A DNA stretch of 64,000 bases from Cohnella terricola (GTDB taxonomy: Bacteria; Bacillota; Bacilli; Paenibacillales; Paenibacillaceae): assembly GCF_007786475.1 (NCBI RefSeq), contig NZ_VNJJ01000004.1, positions 1-64,000 of the forward strand, given 5' to 3'. Below, in pieces: positions 16,330 to 25,508 of this stretch. The translations under genes were made by a program, and so were the position numbers. A model generated the notes under the pieces. It saw nothing but the letters and a program-made list of their open reading frames with translations. It did no database searches and had not been told where the DNA came from. Within the stretch, counting starts at the first letter, position 1. Each line of letters opens with the position of its first letter.

Positions 16330-17387
16330 ATGTCGGATGAACGGATAGAATCCGGCGTCTTCGCGTGCTTAATGCTGCCGATTAGATATTTACCTTGTGG
16401 GAATCTATTCAGCACATGCACGGCAATGATGGAGGAAGTAAGCGCGGATAGAAATAGAATCGGGATTTCAAAGTAACCCAAGTTGAATCCAAGCAGTTCT
16501 ATCATTTTCTTGGCAACCCTGATAAAGAATAAGTGAATCAGGAAAATACCGAATGTGTATTTGCTCACGAATTCCAGGAAAGCGGGCTGCTTCTTGAGTT
16601 GCGACATCAGAAGGAACAAGGCCAGAATCATCGTCGTCGTGAAGATGACCATATCCATCCGTTTAGACCCGTAAGGCATGATATGGAATGAGTTCACGTA
16701 TAGAATCAATGCTAACCCGATTATGGGTGCTGACAGAACAAGGTATGGATGCTTCTTTAGCTTCCGGATGAATCGTTCGTAATTCTTGCCGCAATAGTAC
16801 GCCAGCGAGAAGTAGAACAACCAACCGATGCACGGTACCCAATAGCCGAATTCCCATAAGAAAGCTATAAATCCCGTTTCGCTAGGCGGTTGTATGAGAT
16901 TAAAGATGGCGAGATAGGCCAAGTTAATGATGAACGATCCCGTCAAAACGATCGTTGGCGATACGCGGCTTAGATACTTTACGAATATCCGGTGAAGGAC
17001 ATAAAACTGGAATATGACGAGAATGAACCAAGGGCCACGATAGTTGCCTAGCAAGTTAAACGTGAAATCCCTGAGTAAATGCGGGATATCGTTAATGTCT
17101 TGGACGAGGGCATAAAAGAAGGATATACAGATAAATGGAACCAGGATCGGGATAACTCGTTTCTTAAAAAAGTTGTTCGGTAAACGATTCGGATAAGATC
17201 GCGACAGGATCAACTCCGACAGAAAAACGAATGTAGGCGTACCAAAGGCAAGGAGTCCTAAAACCGTGTGCAACATTTCATTCGTATCCCAAGTAAACAA
17301 TCGAACCTGGATCGCGTGCAGGAAAACGACACATAAGCAGGCAATAGCCCTAATCGAATTGACCTCTTTGATCAACTTGTTTTCCAT
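16311..17387 (-). CDS. Acyltransferase 3 family membrane protein (EPS O-acylation)
   Basis: The 358-residue polytopic protein starts SIRAIACLCVVFLHA, the typical acyltransferase-3 N-terminus with a conserved His in the first helix, and continues with about ten membrane helices. Members transfer acetyl or other acyl groups to extracellular glycans. As the last gene of the EPS locus it probably acetylates the polymer. The ATG at 17387 has AGGAGCG at correct spacing; the frame extends further upstream without a ribosome site. Confidence 0.85.
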   Translation of the reverse strand: MENKLIKEVNSIRAIACLCVVFLHAIQVRLFTWDTNEMLHTVLGLLAFGTPTFVFLSELILSRSYPNRLPNNFFKKRVIPILVPFICISFFYALVQDINDIPHLLRDFTFNLLGNYRGPWFILVIFQFYVLHRIFVKYLSRVSPTIVLTGSFIINLAYLAIFNLIQPPSETGFIAFLWEFGYWVPCIGWLFYFSLAYYCGKNYERFIRKLKKHPYLVLSAPIIGLALILYVNSFHIMPYGSKRMDMVIFTTTMILALFLLMSQLKKQPAFLEFVSKYTFGIFLIHLFFIRVAKKMIELLGFNLGYFEIPILFLSALTSSIIAVHVLNRFPQGKYLIGSIKHAKTPDSIRSSDIRSPAV

Positions 17388-17403
17388 TGCGCACGCTCCT
17401 GCT

Positions 17404-18423
17404 TTAGAGATCGATAATCGCGCCGTACATTTCAACGTTTTTAATAATTTTGTGCCACTTAATTAATTCTTTATACCAGCCCAGCGTAATCGACTGTTCC
17501 ATCTGAGGTATTTTTCCGCTTTCTAACGCTTGATAGATTTCCACTGCCCCTTCCGCTGCCGTCCACTTGGCTTCCCAATTCAACACGGAATTGATTTTAT
17601 CGAAATTAACCCGATAAGAACGCTGATCGGGATCACCGTACCAATTCACTTTTACATCTATAGGCAAAGATGAGGCAATTTCTTTAGATAACGGTCCGAG
17701 TTGATAATTATTCCGATTGGATCCTACATTGAATATTTGACGATTGATCGTCCGAGCATTCGCTTCAAGCAGCAAGCACATCACGTCTGTCGTATCTTGC
17801 ACGTGTACCATCGGTCTCCATTGCGATCCGTCTCTCATGAGCGGAATGACCCCCTCTTTGTAGGCACCGAGCGTCATTCCGTTTATAGCCAAATCAAACC
17901 TCATTCGAGGGGAATATCCATATACTGTCGCCTGTCGCATGATGACCACCGTGAAATTGGAGTCGGCGAGGGGCATAATTCCTTGCTCCGCTTTCTCGTT
18001 CGCTTTCGCGTAGATCGACAATGGATGAGTAGTGGAAGTCTCGTCCACAATCCGATCGGTAAATCCATATATGCTGCAAGATGAAGGCAATATGTACCTT
18101 TCAACGCCCAATTTTTTGGCTATTATCGCTGTATTCACTCTCGAAATATGGTTAATTTGATACGTCGCCTCGGCAAACTGCTCGCCGCTTGGATCATTGG
18201 ATATCGCAACTAAGTCGATAACGGCATCGACCCCGGCAAAATATTCTTCTTTCATTCTGCGCGTATCCTCTTTGATCAACGTCAAATTCTCGTTCGCTTG
18301 TAATTTATCCTCTCCGAAGAAATAACGGTCGAGGGCTTTTACTTTGTATCCGCGGCTAAGTAATTTAGGCACTAGTACGCTTCCAATGTATCCGCCTGCT
18401 CCCGTGACTAATACGGTTTTCAT
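17404..18423 (-). CDS. NAD-dependent epimerase/dehydratase (extended SDR), atypical active site
   Basis: The 339-residue protein has the Rossmann motif TGAGGYIGS and the active-site Ser context LPSSCSIYG. The usual YxxxK is replaced: the sequence reads SIYAKANEKAE, putting Asn at the Lys position. The likely substrate is a nucleotide-sugar used by this EPS locus. It could be a divergent but active enzyme or a non-oxidoreductase relative. The start overlaps the stop of the upstream oxidase by one base (TAATG). Confidence 0.75.
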   Translation of the reverse strand: MKTVLVTGAGGYIGSVLVPKLLSRGYKVKALDRYFFGEDKLQANENLTLIKEDTRRMKEEYFAGVDAVIDLVAISNDPSGEQFAEATYQINHISRVNTAIIAKKLGVERYILPSSCSIYGFTDRIVDETSTTHPLSIYAKANEKAEQGIMPLADSNFTVVIMRQATVYGYSPRMRFDLAINGMTLGAYKEGVIPLMRDGSQWRPMVHVQDTTDVMCLLLEANARTINRQIFNVGSNRNNYQLGPLSKEIASSLPIDVKVNWYGDPDQRSYRVNFDKINSVLNWEAKWTAAEGAVEIYQALESGKIPQMEQSITLGWYKELIKWHKIIKNVEMYGAIIDL

Positions 18424-19712
18424 TATCGACCGCTCCTTGTTAAGTATCGATATCCCTTAACTTGATAAGTTGACCTATTCCGGCTATTTGCTTCTTGTTT
18501 TTTCGCGATTTCATTCACGACATGTTCCGCAAACGGGATGGAGCAGGTGAAGGCTGGAGAGACCGCGTTCAGGATGTGAATGGATTGATGATCTCCTTCC
18601 AGGACAAAATCCTGCACTAATTCAAGCGTCTCTTTATTCAGAAGTTGGGCCCTTATACCCGGCTTAAGAGAACCATCAAACCCTTTTGGATCCAACTGGT
18701 TAATCATTTTGAAGGATAAATCAATCAAATGCTTCTTTTTGTATTTCTTCATTTCTTCAAATGCCAATCTCCTGAAATTAAAGGCGTTTTTTCTAAATAG
18801 CTTGGCTTGGTAATAAATAATTTGGATGAACTCGCGCGCATTAAATCTGTGGAACCCCGAATAATTTTCACGCCAAAAGACCGGGATTGCGGTCGGTCCG
18901 ATTTTAATGCTGTTATCTACCGTTTTTGTGAAATGAACGCCCAGAAAAGGGTTTTCCAAATTAGGCACCGGGTAAATATTCGTAACGACATCCGACTTGT
19001 TTTTATTGTATTTCAGAAAAATCCCTTTGAAAGGAATAATGGTGTACTTCTTCCCGAATCCGTAATCGTGAGCGATTTTATCCGCATAAAGGCCTGCGGC
19101 ATTGATCACGAATTCACATTCGTAGACCCCGCGGTTCGTAAAAATGCGGTTGTTGTCGTGACGTAAATAGATCGTATGAAATAAAAATTCAACCCCGTTT
19201 TGCTCGTTTTCGACTTGCATTCTTCGGCACACTTGCATGGGATCAACGGACGATGTGTTTGGCGAATAGAGCGCTTTTATATGCGTTCTTACATTAGAAT
19301 CCATTTTCCTCGCTTCTTCTGCGCTAAGCCAGATGAGCTCTACTCCATTCCGATCGCCTCTGCGTTTAAGCTCCTCTAACCCTGCCAGTTCGCCCTCATC
19401 GTTCGCAACGATGATCTTTCCGCACTTATTGATCTTCAGCCCGTTTTCTTCGCAATAACGGGACATCGCCTTGTTGCCTTCCCGAGTGAATCTGGCCTTT
19501 AAACTGTCCGATGTATAATAAAACCCGGCGTGAAGTACCCCACTGTTTCTGCCGCTGGCATGCATGGCTACTTCCGCTTCCTTTTCAGCGACGCAAACCG
19601 CTTTATGGGGATACCTTTTTTTTAACTCCCTGGCAATCGTCAAACCCATAATGCCTGCGCCAATGATAAAGTAATCAACCGGTTTTATTAGATTCGTGAT
19701 TTCCTTTTTCAT
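18423..19712 (-). CDS. FAD-dependent oxidoreductase, L-2-hydroxyglutarate oxidase-like (DAO family)
   Basis: The 429-residue protein has the FAD motif [10 protein letters not shown], then [23 protein letters not shown] and [14 protein letters not shown], and a C-terminal [12 protein letters not shown], closely matching the LhgO/YgaF family. LhgO oxidises L-2-hydroxyglutarate to 2-oxoglutarate. Inside an EPS operon, overlapping rmlA upstream (ATGA) and the epimerase downstream, its substrate may instead be a hydroxy acid or sugar acid used to decorate the polymer. That is inference. Confidence 0.8.
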   Translation of the reverse strand: MKKEITNLIKPVDYFIIGAGIMGLTIARELKKRYPHKAVCVAEKEAEVAMHASGRNSGVLHAGFYYTSDSLKARFTREGNKAMSRYCEENGLKINKCGKIIVANDEGELAGLEELKRRGDRNGVELIWLSAEEARKMDSNVRTHIKALYSPNTSSVDPMQVCRRMQVENEQNGVEFLFHTIYLRHDNNRIFTNRGVYECEFVINAAGLYADKIAHDYGFGKKYTIIPFKGIFLKYNKNKSDVVTNIYPVPNLENPFLGVHFTKTVDNSIKIGPTAIPVFWRENYSGFHRFNAREFIQIIYYQAKLFRKNAFNFRRLAFEEMKKYKKKHLIDLSFKMINQLDPKGFDGSLKPGIRAQLLNKETLELVQDFVLEGDHQSIHILNAVSPAFTCSIPFAEHVVNEIAKKQEANSRNRSTYQVKGYRYLTRSGR

Positions 19713-20626
19713 AGGATCACCGGTTCGGTTTCTTTGACAAAAACCGTTCTTTTCTTGTCATGATGATTAGCAACTCGAAGCAAGTACTTTCCATAGTCGT
19801 TCTTCATCATCGCTTCCGCAAGATTGAATAACTGTTCCCGAGAAATGTATCCCTTCTCGTACGCGATTTCCTCTAGGCAGGCGATCTTCAAATTTTGCCT
19901 TTTCTCTATCGTTTCAACGAACAGCGAAGCTTCAAGCAACGACTCGTGCGTACCCGAATCCAACCATGTAAATTCTCTCCCCAATACTTCTACATGCAAC
20001 TCACCGCGTGCGAGATACTCTTTGTTCACATCGGTAATTTCCAATTCGCCGCGGGCGGAAGGCCGAATTCCTTTGGCGATATCAATAACTTGATTGTCAT
20101 AGAAATATAGTCCAGTGATCGCATAGTTCGATTTGGGATACGCCGGCTTCTCTTCAATGGATATCACTTTTCCCGCAATGTCGAAATCCACGACGCCGAA
20201 TCTCTCCGGATCGTTCACATAATAACCGAACACGGTCGCGCCGCGAATGCGGCCCTTCACGCTTTGTAGAATCGGGGGCAGCCCGTGGCCAAAAAATAAA
20301 TTATCTCCAAGAATAAGGGCAACGTCGCTGTTTCCGATGAACGATTCGGCGATGATAAAGGCTTGCGCGATGCCATCCGGAGAAGATTGCGTGCCGTAAT
20401 GCAGTTCTAATCCGATATCTGCTCCATCCCCCAGCAGCTTCTTAAATCGGGGGCTTTCTTCAGGGGTCGATATGATCATGATTTCCCGTATCCCCGCCAG
20501 CATGAGCACGGAAAGCGGATAATAGATCATGGGTTTGTCATAGATCGGAAGCAGATGTTTGGATACGACTCTTGTAAGGGGGAACAATCTCGTTCCGCTT
20601 CCGCCGGCTAAAATAATCCCCTTCAT
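19709..20626 (-). CDS. rmlA: Glucose-1-phosphate thymidylyltransferase
   Basis: The 305-residue enzyme makes dTDP-glucose from dTTP and glucose-1-phosphate. The pyrophosphorylase signature [17 protein letters not shown] is at the N-terminus, followed by [29 protein letters not shown] and [12 protein letters not shown]. No rmlB, rmlC or rmlD lies in the window, so the dTDP-4-keto sugar needed by the neighbouring aminotransferase must come from an enzyme encoded elsewhere. A slightly longer C-terminus than usual is present. Confidence 0.95.
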   Translation of the reverse strand: MKGIILAGGSGTRLFPLTRVVSKHLLPIYDKPMIYYPLSVLMLAGIREIMIISTPEESPRFKKLLGDGADIGLELHYGTQSSPDGIAQAFIIAESFIGNSDVALILGDNLFFGHGLPPILQSVKGRIRGATVFGYYVNDPERFGVVDFDIAGKVISIEEKPAYPKSNYAITGLYFYDNQVIDIAKGIRPSARGELEITDVNKEYLARGELHVEVLGREFTWLDSGTHESLLEASLFVETIEKRQNLKIACLEEIAYEKGYISREQLFNLAEAMMKNDYGKYLLRVANHHDKKRTVFVKETEPVIL

Positions 20627-20652
20627 CCTCCAAATCCTCCCTGCTCATATTA

Positions 20653-21786
20653 TCAGTGCGTTGAATAGTAAGAATGAATGCATTGAACGACTTTCGAAAT
20701 CTCGTTCTGCTGCAATTGGTAATACAAGGGCAATCTGATCAACTTCTCGCTCTCGCTCGTCGTAAATCGATCCTCGCCATGAAAAGACCCGAATTGCCTG
20801 CCTACAGATGTACTGTGAAGCGGCACATAGTGAAAAGCGGCGGCGACTCCGTTTTCTTTCAAGTAACGCAACAATCCAGTACGTTCGTCCAAATCTCTCG
20901 TTTTCATATAAAAGATATGCGCATTATGCTTGCAATGGGCCGGGATCGTCGGAAGAACGATTCTCCCTAACTCTTCCAGATCCCGAAGCTGACGATAATA
21001 CGCATGCCAACTCGCTAATCTGTCTTCATTGATGGTCTGCGCATGTTCTAGCTGCGCCAATAAAAAGGCGGCGTTCATTTCGTTAGGCAAATAGGAGGAA
21101 CCGATATCTACCCAAGTGTATTTGTCTGTTTCCCCTCTGAAGAAGCGGGATCTATTCGTCCCTTTTTCCCGGATAATCTCTGCGCGAGCAACGAACCTCT
21201 CGTCGTTCACGAGGATGGCCCCGCCTTCGCCGCACGTGTAATTTTTGGTTTCATGGAAACTATAACAACCCATGTGCCCAATCGAACCCAGTGCTCTTCC
21301 TTTGTACGTACTCATTACCCCTTGCGCGGCATCCTCGATGACCCATAACCCGTGGTGATTGGCCAATTCCAGGATCCTGTCCATTTCACAAGAGACGCCT
21401 GCATAATGGACGGGAATAATCGCTTTTGTTTTTGGAGTAATCGCCGACTCGATAATATTCTCATCCATGTTAAGCGTGTCCGGCCGGATATCTACAAACA
21501 CGATTTTGGCGCCGCGAAGGACAAATGCGTTCGCTGTCGATACAAAAGTAAATGAAGGGACGATGACCTCGTCTCCCGGCCGAATGTCCGCTAGAAGTGC
21601 CGTCATCTCTAATGCATGCGTACATGATGGAGTCAGCAGCGCCTTAAATGAGCGGCAGTTCATTTCCAACCATTCCGAGCACCTCTTCGCAAAAGGACCG
21701 TCTCCGCACAATCTCCCACGGGCAATTACCTCTTGGATATAGGACAATTCTCGACCGGTAATTGCTGCTATATTAAAAGGGATCAT
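20653..21786 (-). CDS. DegT/DnrJ/EryC1 nucleotide-sugar aminotransferase (RffA/WecE-like)
   Basis: This 377-residue PLP enzyme transfers an amino group to a nucleotide-linked keto sugar. Evidence: PSCTHALEM, VIVPSFTFVSTANAFVLRGA, WVIEDAAQG and the PLP-binding lysine in SFHETKNYTCGEGGA; this last motif fits the dTDP-4-amino-4,6-dideoxygalactose transaminase subfamily. The ATG at 21786 has AAGGAG upstream. It is the first gene behind an internal EPS promoter with two operator copies. Confidence 0.9.
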   Translation of the reverse strand: MIPFNIAAITGRELSYIQEVIARGRLCGDGPFAKRCSEWLEMNCRSFKALLTPSCTHALEMTALLADIRPGDEVIVPSFTFVSTANAFVLRGAKIVFVDIRPDTLNMDENIIESAITPKTKAIIPVHYAGVSCEMDRILELANHHGLWVIEDAAQGVMSTYKGRALGSIGHMGCYSFHETKNYTCGEGGAILVNDERFVARAEIIREKGTNRSRFFRGETDKYTWVDIGSSYLPNEMNAAFLLAQLEHAQTINEDRLASWHAYYRQLRDLEELGRIVLPTIPAHCKHNAHIFYMKTRDLDERTGLLRYLKENGVAAAFHYVPLHSTSVGRQFGSFHGEDRFTTSESEKLIRLPLYYQLQQNEISKVVQCIHSYYSTH

Positions 21787-21821
21787 GTGCGTTTAGTCTC
21801 CTTGGAAAAGAAAATGTGGTG

Positions 21822-21836
21822 TATACATTTCGTATC
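21822..21836. promoter_or_regulatory. Operator copy 2 at the internal EPS promoter
   Basis: TATAC-ATTTC-GTATC matches the GATAC-N5-GTATC palindrome with one mismatch. Its centre is 30 bp downstream of the spacer operator, close to the expected start of transcription. Confidence 0.65.
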
Positions 21837-21844
21837 ATAAATTG

Positions 21845-21873
21845 ATATTATGACACGATATGTATCTTGTCAA
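21845..21873 (-). promoter_or_regulatory. Internal EPS promoter with operator in the spacer
   Basis: On the minus strand TTGACA (21868-21873) and TAATAT (21845-21850) are separated by exactly 17 bases. The spacer contains the palindrome GACAC-GATAT-GTATC (plus-strand 21852-21866), one mismatch from GATAC-N5-GTATC. The -35 overlaps the stop codon of the upstream glycosyltransferase. A protein bound there would occlude RNA polymerase, so repression is the simplest reading. Confidence 0.8.
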
Positions 21874-23129
21874 CGACTATTTACTCTTTCTCTCGACGAG
21901 ACGTCATTGCCGCTTTCGACTCCGAAATGCGAGAGAAGGCGCCGTCTCACAGCTTCTCGCTCATAGAGGTTCAGAAGCTGTACGCGAGCGTTATCGGCAA
22001 TCCGGATGGAGAAATCGCGATCTCTAATGAGCTTCACGACCGCATCGGCGAAAGCCTGCGGCTCATCCGCAAGACAAATATCGTGATCGTTCTCGCACGC
22101 AATGCCTTCCGCGCCTTTCGCCGTTGAAACAACGGGCATACCGCAAGCCCATGCCTCCAACACTTTAAGACGCGTACCTCCGCCTTCCAGCAAGGGAACG
22201 ATAACGACCGATGCTTTTCTCATGTAGACACCAACGTCAGGGACATAACCCGTTATGACAATACTTGGATCTTGATCGGCTAGAATGGCGACATCGGGAT
22301 GACAATCCCGTCCAACAATGTGCCAAGAGATATCGGGAAGCGCTGCTTTAATCAGAGGATAAATCGACCGGTAAAAATATAAAACCCCGTTAACATTAGG
22401 AAAATAGGACATCGTACCCGTAAAAATAAGGATGGGCGGCTTACTTCCGTGTTCGCCGATTCGTGCCGATTCATACGATCTTGCATCTATGAAGTTCGGA
22501 ATAGGATGAACTTTATGTTTGTTCGCAGGAGATAAAGCTTGAAACGAATCCGCATCTAGCTTGGAAGTCGCAAAAAGCAAATCGGTGCGTTCGCAGATGC
22601 TCTCTTCCAGCTTTTTATTCCAATGACTGGCTAATAAAAAATAGGCTTTCCTCAAAAGGGAGAATTGCGATAAGGCGTACTGTCTGGACAGATCGGTTTC
22701 GAAGTTGTGCGCATCCGTAATGAGAACGGCGCTAGGCTGAAGCTTTCGAAGCTGAGGCAGCAGATGACCGAGGTAGCAATGGGTGACAACAACGTAGTCA
22801 TATTGCCTCATCGAAGATAACTGTCTAATCCGAGTCGTCAGATGCAAATCCGCATGACTTAATAGCGAATTGTTTCTCCTCATGAGCATGGATCTTATGC
22901 GAAGCGGCCAAGATTTATAATTGACGCTAGGTACGGTATGCAGTCGGCAATTGTCCGGAATCATTGCCGGCTTCTGGTTGCCCTCGCGATCATTTGGTTC
23001 ATATGCAAGCACATCGATATCGAAATGTTCCGCTAATATGCCAATTAAATTGACAATACGAATCTTATCCCCGCTGACCGGCGGGAAGGGATTCTCCGGA
23101 CAAAAATATAGAATAGATTTCGAAATCAC
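21870..23129 (-). CDS. Glycosyltransferase, GT4 family (GT-B fold)
   Basis: The 419-residue protein has the N-terminal PFPPVSGDKIRI typical of retaining GT-B enzymes, a central linker IFTGTMSYFPNVNGV, and the donor-binding PLLEGGGTRLKVLEAWACG with its Glu pair at the C-terminal domain. It would add one sugar to the lipid-linked repeat unit on the cytoplasmic face; donor and linkage cannot be told from sequence. It is the last gene before the internal promoter. Confidence 0.88.
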   Translation of the reverse strand: MISKSILYFCPENPFPPVSGDKIRIVNLIGILAEHFDIDVLAYEPNDREGNQKPAMIPDNCRLHTVPSVNYKSWPLRIRSMLMRRNNSLLSHADLHLTTRIRQLSSMRQYDYVVVTHCYLGHLLPQLRKLQPSAVLITDAHNFETDLSRQYALSQFSLLRKAYFLLASHWNKKLEESICERTDLLFATSKLDADSFQALSPANKHKVHPIPNFIDARSYESARIGEHGSKPPILIFTGTMSYFPNVNGVLYFYRSIYPLIKAALPDISWHIVGRDCHPDVAILADQDPSIVITGYVPDVGVYMRKASVVIVPLLEGGGTRLKVLEAWACGMPVVSTAKGAEGIACENDHDICLADEPQAFADAVVKLIRDRDFSIRIADNARVQLLNLYEREAVRRRLLSHFGVESGNDVSSRERVNSR

Positions 23130-23175
23130 CTCGTATCCCCTCTCACCGCTAATATCATGAGCCGTTTAATACCGA

Positions 23176-24099
23176 TTAATTAAGAAGGCGCGATTTGTAC
23201 TTTAGCAGCAGAGTAAACGCTGGTTGCGGCAATACTTTCTGCAATACCGGGAGGAGCGGTCTTGCAATTCGCTTCATAATTCGACTCAAATTGATTTCCG
23301 GTTTGTAAGATTTCCATTCGGTTAATCGTAAGTATTTATAGTATTCGTTCTTAAAGGGATGGATATTATCGAAATGCCACGGCTTGCTTAATCCCGTATA
23401 ATGAATCACGGCAGGAGGAATAGCGTCGTTCCACTCGTTAACAATGGTCGTATGCGAATTCCATTTGTCGGGCAATCGTATCCAATCCTTATATAACAGC
23501 GCATTTAGCGCATCCTGCTCGTGAAATTTCAAAATGTGCGTATTTGTGGTGATGTAATTCATAACCGTTAGACTAATCGATTCTTTTCTCCATTTTGTCA
23601 AATCCATGACCATAACTCCCGCGTTAAAATAAATGCCTTCCGGAATCTGAAGTATCTTGCATTGAGAGGCTGCCCATTGATCGGATACTGCGGCAATGGC
23701 ACGCCCTTGCAAATCCGTTTCCCATAGTTCAACGATATTGCCGGTCACGACGATATCGCTGTCCAAACAAAGTATTTTAGGGATTGAAGATGGGATTACA
23801 TCCGGTATCGCTAGTCTTAGGTACGTTGTTCTGTTGTTTCCACCCATGGAACCGAATCCTTCGTAAGGCGTTCCGTCCACTACAATAAACTGAATATGGA
23901 CGCCGGGACGTTCGACCGTCTTCTTCAGTTTGAATTGATTTTCTTCTGTAAATCCCGTGCTTATGACATATAGGCGAACGCCGGTATCGGACGGCATATT
24001 CACGAGCAGGGATGCAAAAGCAACGCCAAGATGTTGCGCAAATTGGTTGTCTGCAAGAGATACGATATGAATGTCATTATCGAGCAAGATTGTGCTCAT
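23176..24099 (-). CDS. Glycosyltransferase, GT8 family
   Basis: The 307-residue retaining enzyme shows the metal-binding LDSDIVV (DxD), the acceptor-side FNAGVMVMD, HEQDALNALL and HYTGLSKPW, the complete GT8 motif set. The family uses UDP-glucose or UDP-galactose, which fits the GalU encoded in the same operon. A basic amphipathic C-terminus (RIMKRIARPLLPVLQKV) may tether it to the membrane. Confidence 0.9.
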   Translation of the reverse strand: MSTILLDNDIHIVSLADNQFAQHLGVAFASLLVNMPSDTGVRLYVISTGFTEENQFKLKKTVERPGVHIQFIVVDGTPYEGFGSMGGNNRTTYLRLAIPDVIPSSIPKILCLDSDIVVTGNIVELWETDLQGRAIAAVSDQWAASQCKILQIPEGIYFNAGVMVMDLTKWRKESISLTVMNYITTNTHILKFHEQDALNALLYKDWIRLPDKWNSHTTIVNEWNDAIPPAVIHYTGLSKPWHFDNIHPFKNEYYKYLRLTEWKSYKPEINLSRIMKRIARPLLPVLQKVLPQPAFTLLLKYKSRLLN

Positions 24100-24119
24100 C
24101 CCATTTCCCTTCCTTTAAA

Positions 24120-25472
24120 TCAAAGTTTAAGCATCTGAATGTCGATTGGAACGCTATCGTTCTCTAGAAGCTGATCTCCTTTTTGCACTTCGATGTACTC
24201 CAGATCGGTGGAGGCTTTAAGGCTGTGCTCATATCCTGCCGGAATTTGTATCACGTCCCCGGATCGAACAATATTGGTGATCCCCTTTAACGTAAACTCG
24301 CCGGTTCCCGAAACGACGATCACGGTTTCGTCTCTCAGAAGATGCCTCTCGTAATTTAGACCTTTACCTGCAGTTATTCTAATTTTTTTAATGAGTACTT
24401 CATGCCCTTCCCAACATGGCTTATAATCCAAGACCCGATAATCGCCCCATTGTCTCTCTTCATACATAGGCCGTTGAATGTTGTCTTTTAAGATATCTTT
24501 AACCCGGGGACTCTTCGATTTATCGGCAACAAGAATTCCGTCCGGGCTAGCGGCCACAACGATATCGGACAAGCCAATGACGGCTATAGGAATCTCGAAT
24601 TCATTAATCACATGCGTATTGAGGCTATCCTCGGTAACAATGGCATTTCCCAATAAGTTCGATTTCATTTCTTCCGTGAGCGTATTCCAGGTACCGAGAT
24701 CTTTCCAAGGCCCGTCATAAGGAGTAACGATCGTATAACTGGCTTTCTCTACAATCTCGTAATCGAAGCTGATTTTCGGAAGCAATCCATATTGCTTAAT
24801 CATCTCTTCGTATTGAATCGGATATCCGCTCCCAATAAGGCGATCAATGAGATACCCTAACTTAAAAGCAAAAACCCCGCAATTCCATAACGCATTTTGT
24901 TGAATTAATTCATGCGCTTGGAGCTCGGAGGGTTTTTCCTTAAAGAAATTGACGTTCATATGAGATTGTGCGTGTTCCCGTTGTTCTTCGGGCACGATAT
25001 ATCCGTATTTTTCGGAAGGGTGGAGAGGCTTTACGCCGATAAGCGCTAAATCCGCGCCTGTTTCTTGGAGCATATCCTCGAGTTCGATTACTTTTTCAAA
25101 AAAATCGACATCAACGTAAGGATCAACGGGCAATATGCCAACCACTTCCTCCAAGCCCACTCCTTCAACCGAGTATAGATAGACCGCCGCCAAGGCAATT
25201 GCGGGGAATGTGTCCCTCCGTTCCGGTTCAATGATGATGCGGCTTCTGTCCTCCAGTTGACTATAAAGAATATCCAATTGCGCAGCACCGGTAACCAAGT
25301 ACGACGATTTCCCTAAACGCGCTGCGTTTAATTGCCTCCACACCCTCTGAACCATCGATTCCATTTCTCCATCTTCGTTTACGAGAACTTTCAAAAATTG
25401 CTTGGATCTGGAGTCGTTCGATAATGGCCATAATCGTTTTCCCGATCCGCCGGACAATAAAACCAGCTTCAT
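24120..25472 (-). CDS. manC: Mannose-1-phosphate guanylyltransferase / mannose-6-phosphate isomerase
   Basis: The 450-residue type II bifunctional protein makes GDP-mannose. The N-terminal pyrophosphorylase has LVLLSGGSGKRLWPLS and FKEKPS; the C-terminal cupin half has WGDYRVLD, ITAGKGLNYERH, GTGEFTL and DVIQIPAGYEHSL, the isomerase metal-site region. The ATG at 25472 has AAAGGATG upstream; a start 36 bases earlier overlaps less well. It supplies Gmd and Rmd encoded upstream in the same operon. Confidence 0.93.
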   Translation of the reverse strand: MKLVLLSGGSGKRLWPLSNDSRSKQFLKVLVNEDGEMESMVQRVWRQLNAARLGKSSYLVTGAAQLDILYSQLEDRSRIIIEPERRDTFPAIALAAVYLYSVEGVGLEEVVGILPVDPYVDVDFFEKVIELEDMLQETGADLALIGVKPLHPSEKYGYIVPEEQREHAQSHMNVNFFKEKPSELQAHELIQQNALWNCGVFAFKLGYLIDRLIGSGYPIQYEEMIKQYGLLPKISFDYEIVEKASYTIVTPYDGPWKDLGTWNTLTEEMKSNLLGNAIVTEDSLNTHVINEFEIPIAVIGLSDIVVAASPDGILVADKSKSPRVKDILKDNIQRPMYEERQWGDYRVLDYKPCWEGHEVLIKKIRITAGKGLNYERHLLRDETVIVVSGTGEFTLKGITNIVRSGDVIQIPAGYEHSLKASTDLEYIEVQKGDQLLENDSVPIDIQMLKL

Positions 25473-25508
25473 CGCTTGCACATCCTTTAAATCAAAATGG
25501 TTAAACAC

